A DNA stretch of 18,214 nucleotides from Campylobacterales bacterium (GTDB lineage Bacteria; Campylobacterota; Campylobacteria; Campylobacterales; QNZT01). A program made the translations under genes and the position numbers. The DNA lies in contig WGAE01000176.1 of NCBI GenBank assembly GCA_015489185.1, forward strand, positions 1 through 18,214, in the 5' to 3' direction. Under the pieces are notes generated by a model. The model was not told the DNA's origin. It worked only from the letters and a program-made list of their open reading frames with translations, and ran no database searches. Shown here one piece after another: positions 1 to 6,208 of the stretch (positions are counted from its first letter, which is position 1; each line of letters begins with the position of its first letter).

Positions 1-70
1 AGTTCGGTTTGGATACGTTCGCGAAGCGACAAATGGTAACTCGCTTGAGTGAAATGAACAGTTTTTCAGA

Positions 71-209
71 GGATTCAATTAAGCTTTCTGAAAAATCTGC
101 TTTTCTCAAACGGCTTCACGGTGGGTCCCCGAAATCTGTCCCGGATTTCGCCCCTTCCGCTACAGATGTTGTTCGTAAATCAGATTTTTCAGAAGACTCT
201 ATTGTAATC
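71..209. repeat. Nested palindromic element (MITE/REP-like)
   Basis: Two arms of a 14-base perfect inverted repeat (TTCTGAAAAATCTG at 86-99, its complement at 181-194) share their centre, base 140, with an inner 7-base stem (CGAAATC 130-136, GATTTCG 144-150, loop 137-143). The complementarity continues imperfectly outward to about 71 and 209 (for example 76-79 with 201-204) and inward at 101-103 with 177-179. A third related piece, TTTTTCAGA at 62-70, lies just outside. Concentric arms of this kind are typical of small non-autonomous elements or intergenic palindromes. The outer boundary at 209 coincides with the point where the DUF3108-type protein seems to have its natural end. No transposase is present, and target-site duplications are not obvious. 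Confidence 0.5.
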
Positions 210-895
210 GCCTTTGCCTTTACATCTCCAAAAAAGACGACATCTTTGAGCAGGGCGCGGTCACACAGCCCCTCTTTTGTCAGGTGTATAAACATCTCTC
301 CCTCTTTGCTCGCAAAGATACGACGATGCAACACGACTCTGAAACGCCGGTTCCCAAGCGGTGTAATCGTCACCAGACCGTTTTTGTCGTTCGCACCGAC
401 CGCATAGAGCAAACAACGCTTTTGGGCTTTGCACGACTGCTTCAGATAAAACGGCAGATTAAAAAAGAGGGTCAAAATATCGTCCGGCGCATAAAACGGC
501 AGTGTCGTTTCATGCGTTACTTCTCCTTCATCGGTTTTGACTCTGTGGTAGTCACGCACCTTGCGGGCGAGGTGGTCGAAAACAAAACGGTGCTCTTCGA
601 AAAAATGTTTGCCTTTTTTTGTGCGTATCACAAACCGTTGCGGAATCAGCTTTCCCTTTTTGATCACACCGTAACTTGCATATGACTCGACACGTCCACC
701 GCTCATCACTTTTGCAATGCCCGTCGCTTCCGCACGAATTTCAACGTGATAGTGATCCCCCTGACGTATCAGCGACGAACGGGAGAGCCCGATTTGCCCG
801 AAGAGACCGTAGGTAATCCGGTAAAGTCCCGTCACTCTCTCCCCGGCTTGTAACAGTGAGAGTGTCAAAAAGAGTGCAATCCAAAAGGCTTTCAT
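116..895 (-). CDS. Exported DUF3108-type protein
   Basis: Predicted 259-residue periplasmic or envelope protein of unknown function. The start chosen is the ATG at 895, because it begins a classic signal peptide (MKAFWIALFLTLSLLQAG, then ERVTGLY); an in-frame ATG at 955 would only add a charged leader. The body is beta-rich, with the pattern I associate with DUF3108: an N-terminal Y-x-I-x-Y strand, a central FYAPDDILTLFFNLP segment and a C-terminal GDVKAK. That family name comes from recognition, not a search. Residues about 229-259 (ITIESSEKSDLR to GTDFGDPP) look unlike the rest and are encoded inside the palindromic element at 71-209, so the natural C-terminus may have been replaced. The gene is divergent from der. 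No Shine-Dalgarno is visible; a TACAAT box ends 7 bases before the ATG. Confidence 0.75.
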   Translation of the reverse strand: MKAFWIALFLTLSLLQAGERVTGLYRITYGLFGQIGLSRSSLIRQGDHYHVEIRAEATGIAKVMSGGRVESYASYGVIKKGKLIPQRFVIRTKKGKHFFEEHRFVFDHLARKVRDYHRVKTDEGEVTHETTLPFYAPDDILTLFFNLPFYLKQSCKAQKRCLLYAVGANDKNGLVTITPLGNRRFRVVLHRRIFASKEGEMFIHLTKEGLCDRALLKDVVFFGDVKAKAITIESSEKSDLRTTSVAEGAKSGTDFGDPP

Positions 896-902
896 GAAGT
901 TG

Positions 903-908
903 ATTGTA
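903..908 (-). promoter_or_regulatory. Candidate -10 of the DUF3108-type gene
   Basis: On the minus strand TACAAT is preceded by TTTAGA and followed by CAACTTC and then the ATG at 895. A transcript starting the usual 6-8 bases downstream would begin at or next to the ATG, giving a leaderless or near-leaderless mRNA, which fits the missing ribosome binding site. No -35 is evident. Confidence 0.4.
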
Positions 909-964
909 TCTAAACTGCGTCTATCTTTTGTTGATACGTGACAATCTGTTAACATATTCTATGG

Positions 965-970
965 TAAGAT
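965..970 (+). promoter_or_regulatory. Candidate -10 of the der operon
   Basis: TAAGAT is preceded by TATGG, resembling the TGG-TAnnAT pattern seen at other intergenic sites in this window. It would place the start near 977, with a leader of about 23 bases containing AGGAAA (982-987) before the ATG at 1000. There is no good -35 at standard spacing; GTGACA at 938-943 is 21 bases away. Confidence 0.4.
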
Positions 971-999
971 GATAAAAAATCAGGAAACAGAGAGTATCG

Positions 1000-2403
1000 A
1001 TGACCAAAATTGCCTTACTGGGAAAGCCGAATGTCGGCAAAAGCTCCCTTTTTAACCGTCTTGCGAAACGGCGTGAAGCGATCACGTCGGAAGTAAGCGG
1101 CACCACCAGAGATATCCGCAGACGGGAGATCACGATCGACGATATTCCCGTCGAACTGATCGATACGGGCGGACTGGACGACTCGAACGAGCTCTTCTCC
1201 GCCGTCAGGGAAAAATCGCTTGCGGCGGCAAAAGAGGCGGATATCATTCTCTATATGGTCGACGGGAAGATGCTGCCCGACGAGGAAGATAAAAAGATCT
1301 TTTTCGCACTGCAGAAGCTGGGTAAAAAACTTGCACTCGTTGTCAACAAAATCGACAATGACCGCCAGGAAGAGGAGATCGGATGGGAGTTTGCGAGTTT
1401 CGGCGCCAAAAATCTCTTTTTTCTCTCCGTCGCACATAACCGCCGCACTCGTCAGCTGATCGACTGGATCGTCGAACAGATACCGCACGAAACAGAACCG
1501 GAGCTGATCGAAGATGAAGAGGATTTTGCCCTCGAAACATTGCTGGCGGAGGAAACCACCCTGCCAAATCCACAGGAGACGACCAAAGAAGAGGAGGAAG
1601 AGGAGAACGAAATTCGCATTGCGATCATCGGACGGGTCAATGTCGGAAAAAGTTCACTGCTTAACGCGCTGGTCGGCGAAGAGCGCTCCGTCGTCAGCAG
1701 TGTGGCGGGAACGACGATCGATCCGGTCGATGAAAAGATCGTTTATGAAGATAAAATTTTCACCTTCGTCGATACGGCGGGTATCCGCAGGCGCGGTAAA
1801 ATCGAGGGGATCGAAAAATTTGCCCTCAACCGTACCCGAAAGATGCTCGAAAACGCGGATGTCGCGCTTCTGGTACTTGACGCGAGCGAAGATTTTACGG
1901 AGCTGGACGAGCGTATCGCCAGTCTTGTGGAAGAGTTTGAACTGGCGTGCATTATCGTTTTAAACAAATGGGATACCGCCAAATATGACTACAAAGAGAG
2001 TCTGCAGCGTGTCAGAGACCGTTTCAAATTTCTCGCCTGGGCACCGGTCATTACCGTTTCGGCACTGAGCAAAAAGCGGGTCCATAAGATTCATGAGCTG
2101 ATCAAGACAGTCTACGCACACTATACGTTCCGCATTCCGACGGCACAACTGAACGAAATTCTCAAACGCACTAACAAAAAGCACCAGCTCCCCTCCGATC
2201 ACGGAAAGGTGACGAAGATCTATTTCGGGACGCAGTTTGATATCAAGCCGCCGAGAATCGCGCTGATCATGAACCGCCCCAAATCGCTTCATTTCAGTTA
2301 CAAACGCTATCTGGTCAATCAGTTGCGCCAGTACTACGACTTTACCGGCACGCCGATTGTGATCGAAGCGAAAAAGAAAAAGAGTGACGAGGAGTTTGAG
2401 TGA
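1000..2403 (+). CDS. der: Ribosome biogenesis GTPase Der
   Basis: Tandem-GTPase (EngA/Der) that acts in 50S subunit assembly. Domain 1 has G1 GKPNVGKSS (residues 8-16), G3 DTGG (55-58) and G4 NKID (116-119). Domain 2 has GRVNVGKSS (211-219), DTAG (258-261) with IRRRG following, and NKWD (322-325). A KH-like C-terminal domain follows, with the usual NRPKSLHFSYKRYLVN-type segment near the end. At 467 residues it is a normal length. The two G domains are joined by an unusually acidic linker (about 165-205, with a run of six glutamates). The ATG at 1000 is preceded by AGGAAA at 12 bases. It is the first gene of a tightly packed operon; its TGA overlaps the aroK start. Confidence 0.97.
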   Translation: MTKIALLGKPNVGKSSLFNRLAKRREAITSEVSGTTRDIRRREITIDDIPVELIDTGGLDDSNELFSAVREKSLAAAKEADIILYMVDGKMLPDEEDKKIFFALQKLGKKLALVVNKIDNDRQEEEIGWEFASFGAKNLFFLSVAHNRRTRQLIDWIVEQIPHETEPELIEDEEDFALETLLAEETTLPNPQETTKEEEEEENEIRIAIIGRVNVGKSSLLNALVGEERSVVSSVAGTTIDPVDEKIVYEDKIFTFVDTAGIRRRGKIEGIEKFALNRTRKMLENADVALLVLDASEDFTELDERIASLVEEFELACIIVLNKWDTAKYDYKESLQRVRDRFKFLAWAPVITVSALSKKRVHKIHELIKTVYAHYTFRIPTAQLNEILKRTNKKHQLPSDHGKVTKIYFGTQFDIKPPRIALIMNRPKSLHFSYKRYLVNQLRQYYDFTGTPIVIEAKKKKSDEEFE

Positions 2404-2918
2404 TGCGAAATATGATTCTTATCGGCTTCATGGGTGTGGGCAAAGGGACGGTCGCACGCACCTACGCGAAACTTTTCGACGCCTATGCGATCGATACCGA
2501 CGATTTGATCGAGAGTCTGGAGAACCGCAAGATTAAAAAGATTTTCGCCGAATCGGGAGAAGCCTATTTCCGCGATCTCGAAAAGAAGACCGCACAGTGG
2601 CTTGAAACAAGTGTCCAAAACGCCGTTATCTCGACCGGAGGCGGTTTTTACAAACAACCCAATCTCAAAAAAATCGGCACGGTCGTATTGCTCGACAGCA
2701 CTTTCGATGCGATTTTGGAACGTATTCTCTCCCATCCCAACGCCAAACGCAAACTCGCCAAACGTCCGCTCTTTGCCGATCGCAAAAAAGCCGAGGCACT
2801 CTACAACACGCGTGAACCGGCGTACAAGGCGGTGGCGGATATTGTGATCGATGTAGAGAACAAGGATCCCGAAACGATCGCCCGCGAACTGCATACGCTG
2901 ATCGGAGCAAAGGAATGA
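2403..2918 (+). CDS. aroK: Shikimate kinase
   Basis: Cytoplasmic enzyme that phosphorylates shikimate at the 3-hydroxyl using ATP, on the route to chorismate. The P-loop is GFMGVGKGT (residues 8-16). Substrate-site residues are visible: D33 in DTDD, R57 in YFRDLE, the GGG of STGGG (79-81), lid arginine R121 in KRPLF, and R137 in TREPAY. At 171 residues it matches the family. The P-loop ends KGT rather than the commoner KST/KSS, a conservative change. The start chosen is the ATG at 2403, which overlaps the der stop (TGATG) and has GAGGAG at 2389-2394, 8 bases away; a GTG at 2400 would add one residue. Its own stop overlaps the next start as ATGA, so the three genes are probably translationally coupled. 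Confidence 0.95.
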   Translation: MRNMILIGFMGVGKGTVARTYAKLFDAYAIDTDDLIESLENRKIKKIFAESGEAYFRDLEKKTAQWLETSVQNAVISTGGGFYKQPNLKKIGTVVLLDSTFDAILERILSHPNAKRKLAKRPLFADRKKAEALYNTREPAYKAVADIVIDVENKDPETIARELHTLIGAKE

Positions 2919-3787
2919 TCCGCAAGGTCGCGATCACAGGCGGTACCCACGGCAACGAACTGACCGGTGTCTATCTGGTCAAAAAGTGGCTGCAAAATCC
3001 CGCTCCGATTCGCCGAAAAAGTTTCGAAACAGTTGTCCTGCATGCCAATCCCGAAGCGATCAAAGCGTGTCGCAGGTATATTGACCGCGACCTCAACCGT
3101 GCATTTTCACTCCACGATCTCGCGCACCCGGATCAGCGGTACGAATCGCGACGTGCCTCTGAACTCAACGCCCTGCTGGGTCCCAAAGGGAGCGATAAAA
3201 CGGCTGTCGATTTCATCCTCGATCTGCACACGACGACCGCTGCGATGGGACTTTCACTGGTGGTCAGTAACGAAAGCGACCTGACCTGGGAAGCGGTGCG
3301 CTATCTCTGTGCGCATGAACCGAAACTTCGGGTCTATCGCTGGAAAGGGGACGAGGAGGATGCTTTTGTCGATTCGATCGCCCCGCACGGTTTTGCGATC
3401 GAAGTGGGACCGATTCCACAGGGTGTGCTTCGCAGCGACCTCTTTTTTCAAACCGAATCGCTGGTGTATGCACTGCTCGATTTTTTCGAGAAGCGAAATC
3501 GCGGTGAAGCAATCCCCGAAGCGACACGCCCCGTAACCGTCTATGACCACGTCGCGCTGATCGATTATCCACGCGACAGCAACGGAGATATTGACGGAAT
3601 GGTACATGAAGCGAGACAAGATCGCGATTTTGAAGTAATTATGCCCGGCGATCCGCTTTTTCGCAAACTGGACGGTACGGAGATTTTTTACGAGGGTGAG
3701 CCGGGACTCTGTACCCTCTTTGTCAACGAAGCGGCATACTACGAAAAGGGGTTTGCGATGACCCTGGCACGTAAAATCTCAGTCTAA
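2915..3787 (+). CDS. Aspartoacylase / AstE-type zinc hydrolase
   Basis: Zinc-dependent deacylase of the succinylglutamate desuccinylase/aspartoacylase family (M14-like fold). Visible elements: HGNE with zinc ligands H12 and E15, RDLNR (58-62) that binds the substrate carboxylate, DLHTTT with the third ligand H105, and catalytic E163 in AIEVGPIPQG. Its length (290 residues) and GDPLFRKLDG-type C-terminal domain resemble bacterial and animal aspartoacylase, which splits N-acetylaspartate into acetate and aspartate; the true substrate here cannot be read from sequence. It starts inside the aroK stop (ATGA), so it is the last gene of the der-aroK operon. Its 3' end overlaps the convergent helicase gene by 9 bases. 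Confidence 0.85.
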   Translation: MIRKVAITGGTHGNELTGVYLVKKWLQNPAPIRRKSFETVVLHANPEAIKACRRYIDRDLNRAFSLHDLAHPDQRYESRRASELNALLGPKGSDKTAVDFILDLHTTTAAMGLSLVVSNESDLTWEAVRYLCAHEPKLRVYRWKGDEEDAFVDSIAPHGFAIEVGPIPQGVLRSDLFFQTESLVYALLDFFEKRNRGEAIPEATRPVTVYDHVALIDYPRDSNGDIDGMVHEARQDRDFEVIMPGDPLFRKLDGTEIFYEGEPGLCTLFVNEAAYYEKGFAMTLARKISV

Positions 3788-5086
3788 CACCACCCTCTTC
3801 GTCGTATCGTAAAAATCACGCACCCGATCACTCACACGCACGCTGCGGTAGATATAGTCGCGAAAATTGCCGCGGCTGTAATCGATTTTAACTGTTTTGG
3901 GATCGATCGCCCGTGAGAGCGCTACATAGAACTGACTCTCCGCAAAGATCGAGTCGACGTTGCAGATCAGATTTTCGATACTCATCCCCTGCGACTTGTG
4001 AATGGTGATCGCGTAGGCGGGGCGCAGGGGAAACTGTTCGAGTGTCGCGACCGTTTCGTTTTGAATCGATCCGTCGGGCTGGAGTACCGGACGGGTCATC
4101 TCGAAAGTGAAACGGTCCACTTTGATCAAACGCCCCCGCTTTTCGACCACGATACTCTCTTTATCGATATGCTCGACGACGGCACGCTCACCGTTGTGAT
4201 AACTCCCCCATTTGTTGGTCGTAAAGATGACGGGAATCCCCTCTTTGAGTTTCAGATCGGCGATGACGGGAAGATTTTTGATCCAACTGTCGATGCGTCT
4301 TTGATCGATCCCGGACCCTTTTTGCTTCAAAATCGCGCTTAAAGCAATCTCTTTACGCGGTACCGCCGCCACTTTTTCGAGATTGCGTCTGTCCGCCTGT
4401 GCATTGGTGCCGTAGAGCACCGTCGCCTCCTCTTTCGCCGCAAAATCGTTTTGCCGGAGTGCTTCGAGATAATCGAGCACCGTATCGTCCGCCTCTCCCT
4501 TTCGCACCTTTTCGAGAATCTTCATAAACCCTTCGTCGCCGGTACGTTTGATTTTGGTCAACTCCGCGTTGACAAATCCGAAATAGTCCCACGCGCTGCT
4601 CTCAAACGCAAAAACCTGCTGATCGAAGATCGAGGCGGAGGGAGCGGCGGCGGAAGAGACAACAGGCGGCAACTGGTAAAAATCGCCGACGACCATCAGT
4701 TTACCCGAATAGCCGCACTGCCGAAAACGGTAGAGGATCATCTCCATCAAATCGGCACTGACCATCGAGATCTCGTCAATAATCACCAAATCGGTACTTT
4801 TGAGCAGTTTGCACAACTCTTTGATCCGACTTCGGTTGTAACGGTCGCTAGCGGTCAACTCTTCCAGATTTTTGGAGATACCGAAAACAAAAAAGCTGTG
4901 AATCGTCTGCCCCCCGACATTGACGGCGGAAATCCCTGTCGATCCGAGCACCACAACCCCTTGATATTCGCTGCGGTAGTGTCGGATCACCTCTTTGGTC
5001 AGAAAGCTTTTGCCTACCCCGGCACCGCCTGTCAGGAAAACGTTGCGGGTCTCAAGCAGTTCGATCAATCTCTCAAGGCTATTCAT
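3779..5086 (-). CDS. PIF1-like SF1 DNA helicase
   Basis: 435-residue superfamily 1B (Pif1/RecD-like) ATPase expected to unwind DNA 5' to 3', probably in replication or recombination through structured DNA. Walker A is GGAGVGKS (residues 20-27), motif II is VIIDEIS with D104/E105, and motif III is GDFYQLPP (134-141). Motif V is ITIHKSQG around 362-368 and motif VI is VALSRA around 388-393. There is no accessory nuclease or RecD N-terminal domain. C. jejuni has a compact protein of similar kind. The ATG at 5086 is the only plausible start upstream of the P-loop. No Shine-Dalgarno precedes it; instead a perfect TATAAT lies 6 bases upstream. It is a single-gene unit, convergent with the aspartoacylase gene and divergent from the carbonic anhydrase gene. 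Confidence 0.9.
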   Translation of the reverse strand: MNSLERLIELLETRNVFLTGGAGVGKSFLTKEVIRHYRSEYQGVVVLGSTGISAVNVGGQTIHSFFVFGISKNLEELTASDRYNRSRIKELCKLLKSTDLVIIDEISMVSADLMEMILYRFRQCGYSGKLMVVGDFYQLPPVVSSAAAPSASIFDQQVFAFESSAWDYFGFVNAELTKIKRTGDEGFMKILEKVRKGEADDTVLDYLEALRQNDFAAKEEATVLYGTNAQADRRNLEKVAAVPRKEIALSAILKQKGSGIDQRRIDSWIKNLPVIADLKLKEGIPVIFTTNKWGSYHNGERAVVEHIDKESIVVEKRGRLIKVDRFTFEMTRPVLQPDGSIQNETVATLEQFPLRPAYAITIHKSQGMSIENLICNVDSIFAESQFYVALSRAIDPKTVKIDYSRGNFRDYIYRSVRVSDRVRDFYDTTKRVVLD

Positions 5087-5092
5087 GAAATG

Positions 5093-5098
5093 ATTATA
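5093..5098 (-). promoter_or_regulatory. -10 element of the helicase gene
   Basis: On the minus strand TTTTGTTATAAT is a strong match to the Campylobacterota sigma-70 extended -10. Only CATTTC separates it from the ATG at 5086, so the transcript should start at, or within about 3 bases of, the start codon, consistent with a leaderless mRNA. Confidence 0.6.
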
Positions 5099-5127
5099 AC
5101 AAAAGAATAGTATAAAACGGTTTTGGC

Positions 5128-5133
5128 TACATT
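5128..5133 (+). promoter_or_regulatory. Candidate -10 of the carbonic anhydrase gene
   Basis: TACATT is preceded by TTTTGGC, giving the TTTTGG-TAnnnT form also seen at other sites in this window. The start would be near 5140, leaving a leader of about 42 bases that carries GGAGG at 5171-5175. An alternative is TTGGCT (5123-5128), a 16-base spacer and TACACT (5145-5150). Confidence 0.35.
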
Positions 5134-5181
5134 ACAGTCGTGAATACACTAAAATTTATACAAATCATAAGGAGGCAACAT

Positions 5182-5943
5182 ATGTATCAACATCTTTTTT
5201 CGCTTTTTGCGATTATGTCACTCTTTCTGGGCGGCTGCGCCGCAAAACATGAAGCGCAACACGCGCAAAAACATATGCACTGGGGTTACGGTGTCGAAAA
5301 CGGTCCCGTCCACTGGGCAGAACTCAATCCCGCATACCATATGTGCGGCGAAGGGAAGAATCAGTCCCCTGTCGATATCAGCGACACGCGCGCGATCGAA
5401 AAGAAACATATCGGTTTTCGCTACTTCATGGGCGGAAAGACGATTGTCTTCAACGGACATGCGGTACAGGTCGACTACCAACCCGGCAGTTTTATCACGA
5501 TCGACGGACATACGTTTGAACTCAAACAGTTCCATTTACACACACCGAGCGAACATACGGTCGACGGAAAATCGTTTCCGATGGAGATTCACTTTGTACA
5601 TCAGGACAAAGCAGGCAACCTCGCCGTCCTTTCGACACTTGTCAAAGAGGGCGAAGCCAATCCGGAACTGGAGCGGCTTTTGAGCGCGTTTCCGCTTGAA
5701 AAAGGGAAAAAGAAGCCGCTTGCGCGCCTTGCCAACGCTTCCGCGCTGATGCCGACAGACGTCGATTACTACCGCTACAACGGTTCACTGACGACACCTC
5801 CCTGCAGCGAAGGGGTTTTATGGGCGGTCTTCAAAAAACAGATCACCGCGTCCAAAGCACAGATCGAGCGTTTCAAAGCGGTGCTCGAAGGGGCGAACAA
5901 CCGGCCGGTACAACCGATCAACGCACGTCTGATCACCCAGTAG
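5182..5943 (+). CDS. Alpha-class carbonic anhydrase, lipoprotein
   Basis: Periplasmic-side zinc enzyme that interconverts CO2 and bicarbonate. The ATG at 5182 follows GGAGG (5171-5175) and opens a lipoprotein signal peptide, MYQHLFSLFAIMSLFLGGC, with lipidated C19. An in-frame ATG at 5140 would place 14 extra residues before this signal and is rejected. Alpha-class marks: HWGYG, NQSPVDI, proton-shuttle position H93 in NGHAVQV, zinc ligands H118 and H120 in FHLHTPSEH and H137 in EIHFVHQ, and SLTTPPCSEG. C55 and C208 match the disulphide typical of bacterial enzymes. Length is 253 residues. A nearby Na+/H+ antiporter suggests a shared role in carbon supply or acid resistance, as in Helicobacter, but that link is inference. 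Confidence 0.95.
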   Translation: MYQHLFSLFAIMSLFLGGCAAKHEAQHAQKHMHWGYGVENGPVHWAELNPAYHMCGEGKNQSPVDISDTRAIEKKHIGFRYFMGGKTIVFNGHAVQVDYQPGSFITIDGHTFELKQFHLHTPSEHTVDGKSFPMEIHFVHQDKAGNLAVLSTLVKEGEANPELERLLSAFPLEKGKKKPLARLANASALMPTDVDYYRYNGSLTTPPCSEGVLWAVFKKQITASKAQIERFKAVLEGANNRPVQPINARLITQ

Positions 5944-5953
5944 ACGATTATTT

Positions 5954-5987
5954 CACGGTTTTTGGGTAGAATAGACCCAAAACCGTG
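5954..5987 (+). promoter_or_regulatory. Long hairpin with a -10-like sequence in its loop
   Basis: A 13-base-pair stem (5954-5967 with 5975-5987, one bulged T) encloses the loop AGAATAG. It lies 10 bases after the carbonic anhydrase stop and 4 bases before the AAGGAG of the next gene. There is no T-run after either arm, so it is not a standard intrinsic terminator. The left arm and loop contain TTTTTGGGTAGAAT (5959-5972), which matches the local -10 pattern. The palindrome may therefore be an operator over a promoter, a 3'-end stabilising structure, or a weak terminator. Confidence 0.45.
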
Positions 5988-6001
5988 ATCAAGGAGTCGT
6001 C

Positions 6002-6145
6002 ATGAAATATATTGCAATACTACTGCTTGGACTGCTCGTAAGCGGCTGTGTCTCCACACCCTATGCCAGTATCAGCGCCGGTAAAACCGTCAAAGTCGGC
6101 GGGATCGATGTCGGAATCGGTGTGGGAAATATTTTACATCCTTAA
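6002..6145 (+). CDS. Small lipoprotein, 47 residues
   Basis: Unrecognised short gene with good translation signals: AAGGAG at 5991-5996, 5 bases, then ATG. The product begins MKYIAILLLGLLVSGC, a textbook lipoprotein signal peptide with lipobox VSGC and lipidated C16. The mature part is only about 32 residues: VSTPYASISAGKT followed by a Gly/Val/Ile-rich stretch (VGGIDVGIGVGN) that could form a short beta hairpin or pack against an envelope partner. It sits between the carbonic anhydrase and antiporter genes in the same direction. Function is unknown; it may be a small envelope accessory factor or the remnant of a longer lipoprotein. Confidence 0.7.
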   Translation: MKYIAILLLGLLVSGCVSTPYASISAGKTVKVGGIDVGIGVGNILHP

Positions 6146-6208
6146 ATTATTTTACTTCCTTAACCGTAAATCCGGTATCATTTTCGCCAAAACAATAAAG
6201 GAGCGGTG

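Noticed and set aside
24..46. Small inverted repeat AAGCGA/TCGCTT
   Set aside because: Six bases with an 11-base loop at the window edge; too weak to assign a role.
62..95. Terminator of the minus-strand DUF3108-type gene
   Set aside because: TTTTTCAGA/TCTGAAAAA can pair, but the stem is AT-rich with a 16-base loop and no proper T-tail; it is better explained as part of the palindromic element.
9..407. 132-residue plus-strand open frame at the left edge
   Set aside because: It runs antisense to the DUF3108-type gene and through the palindromic element; no signal peptide, RBS or family features, and its repeated SEDSI-like pieces simply reflect the inverted repeats.
4451..5110. 219-residue plus-strand open frame
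   Set aside because: Exact antisense of the helicase P-loop region, which has clear motifs on the minus strand.
5140..5181. Upstream ATG for the carbonic anhydrase
   Set aside because: It adds 14 polar residues ahead of a lipoprotein signal peptide and has no RBS, whereas the ATG at 5182 has GGAGG.
5954..5987. Intrinsic terminator of the carbonic anhydrase gene
   Set aside because: The stem is strong but no T-run follows it on either strand; kept as a hairpin of undecided role.
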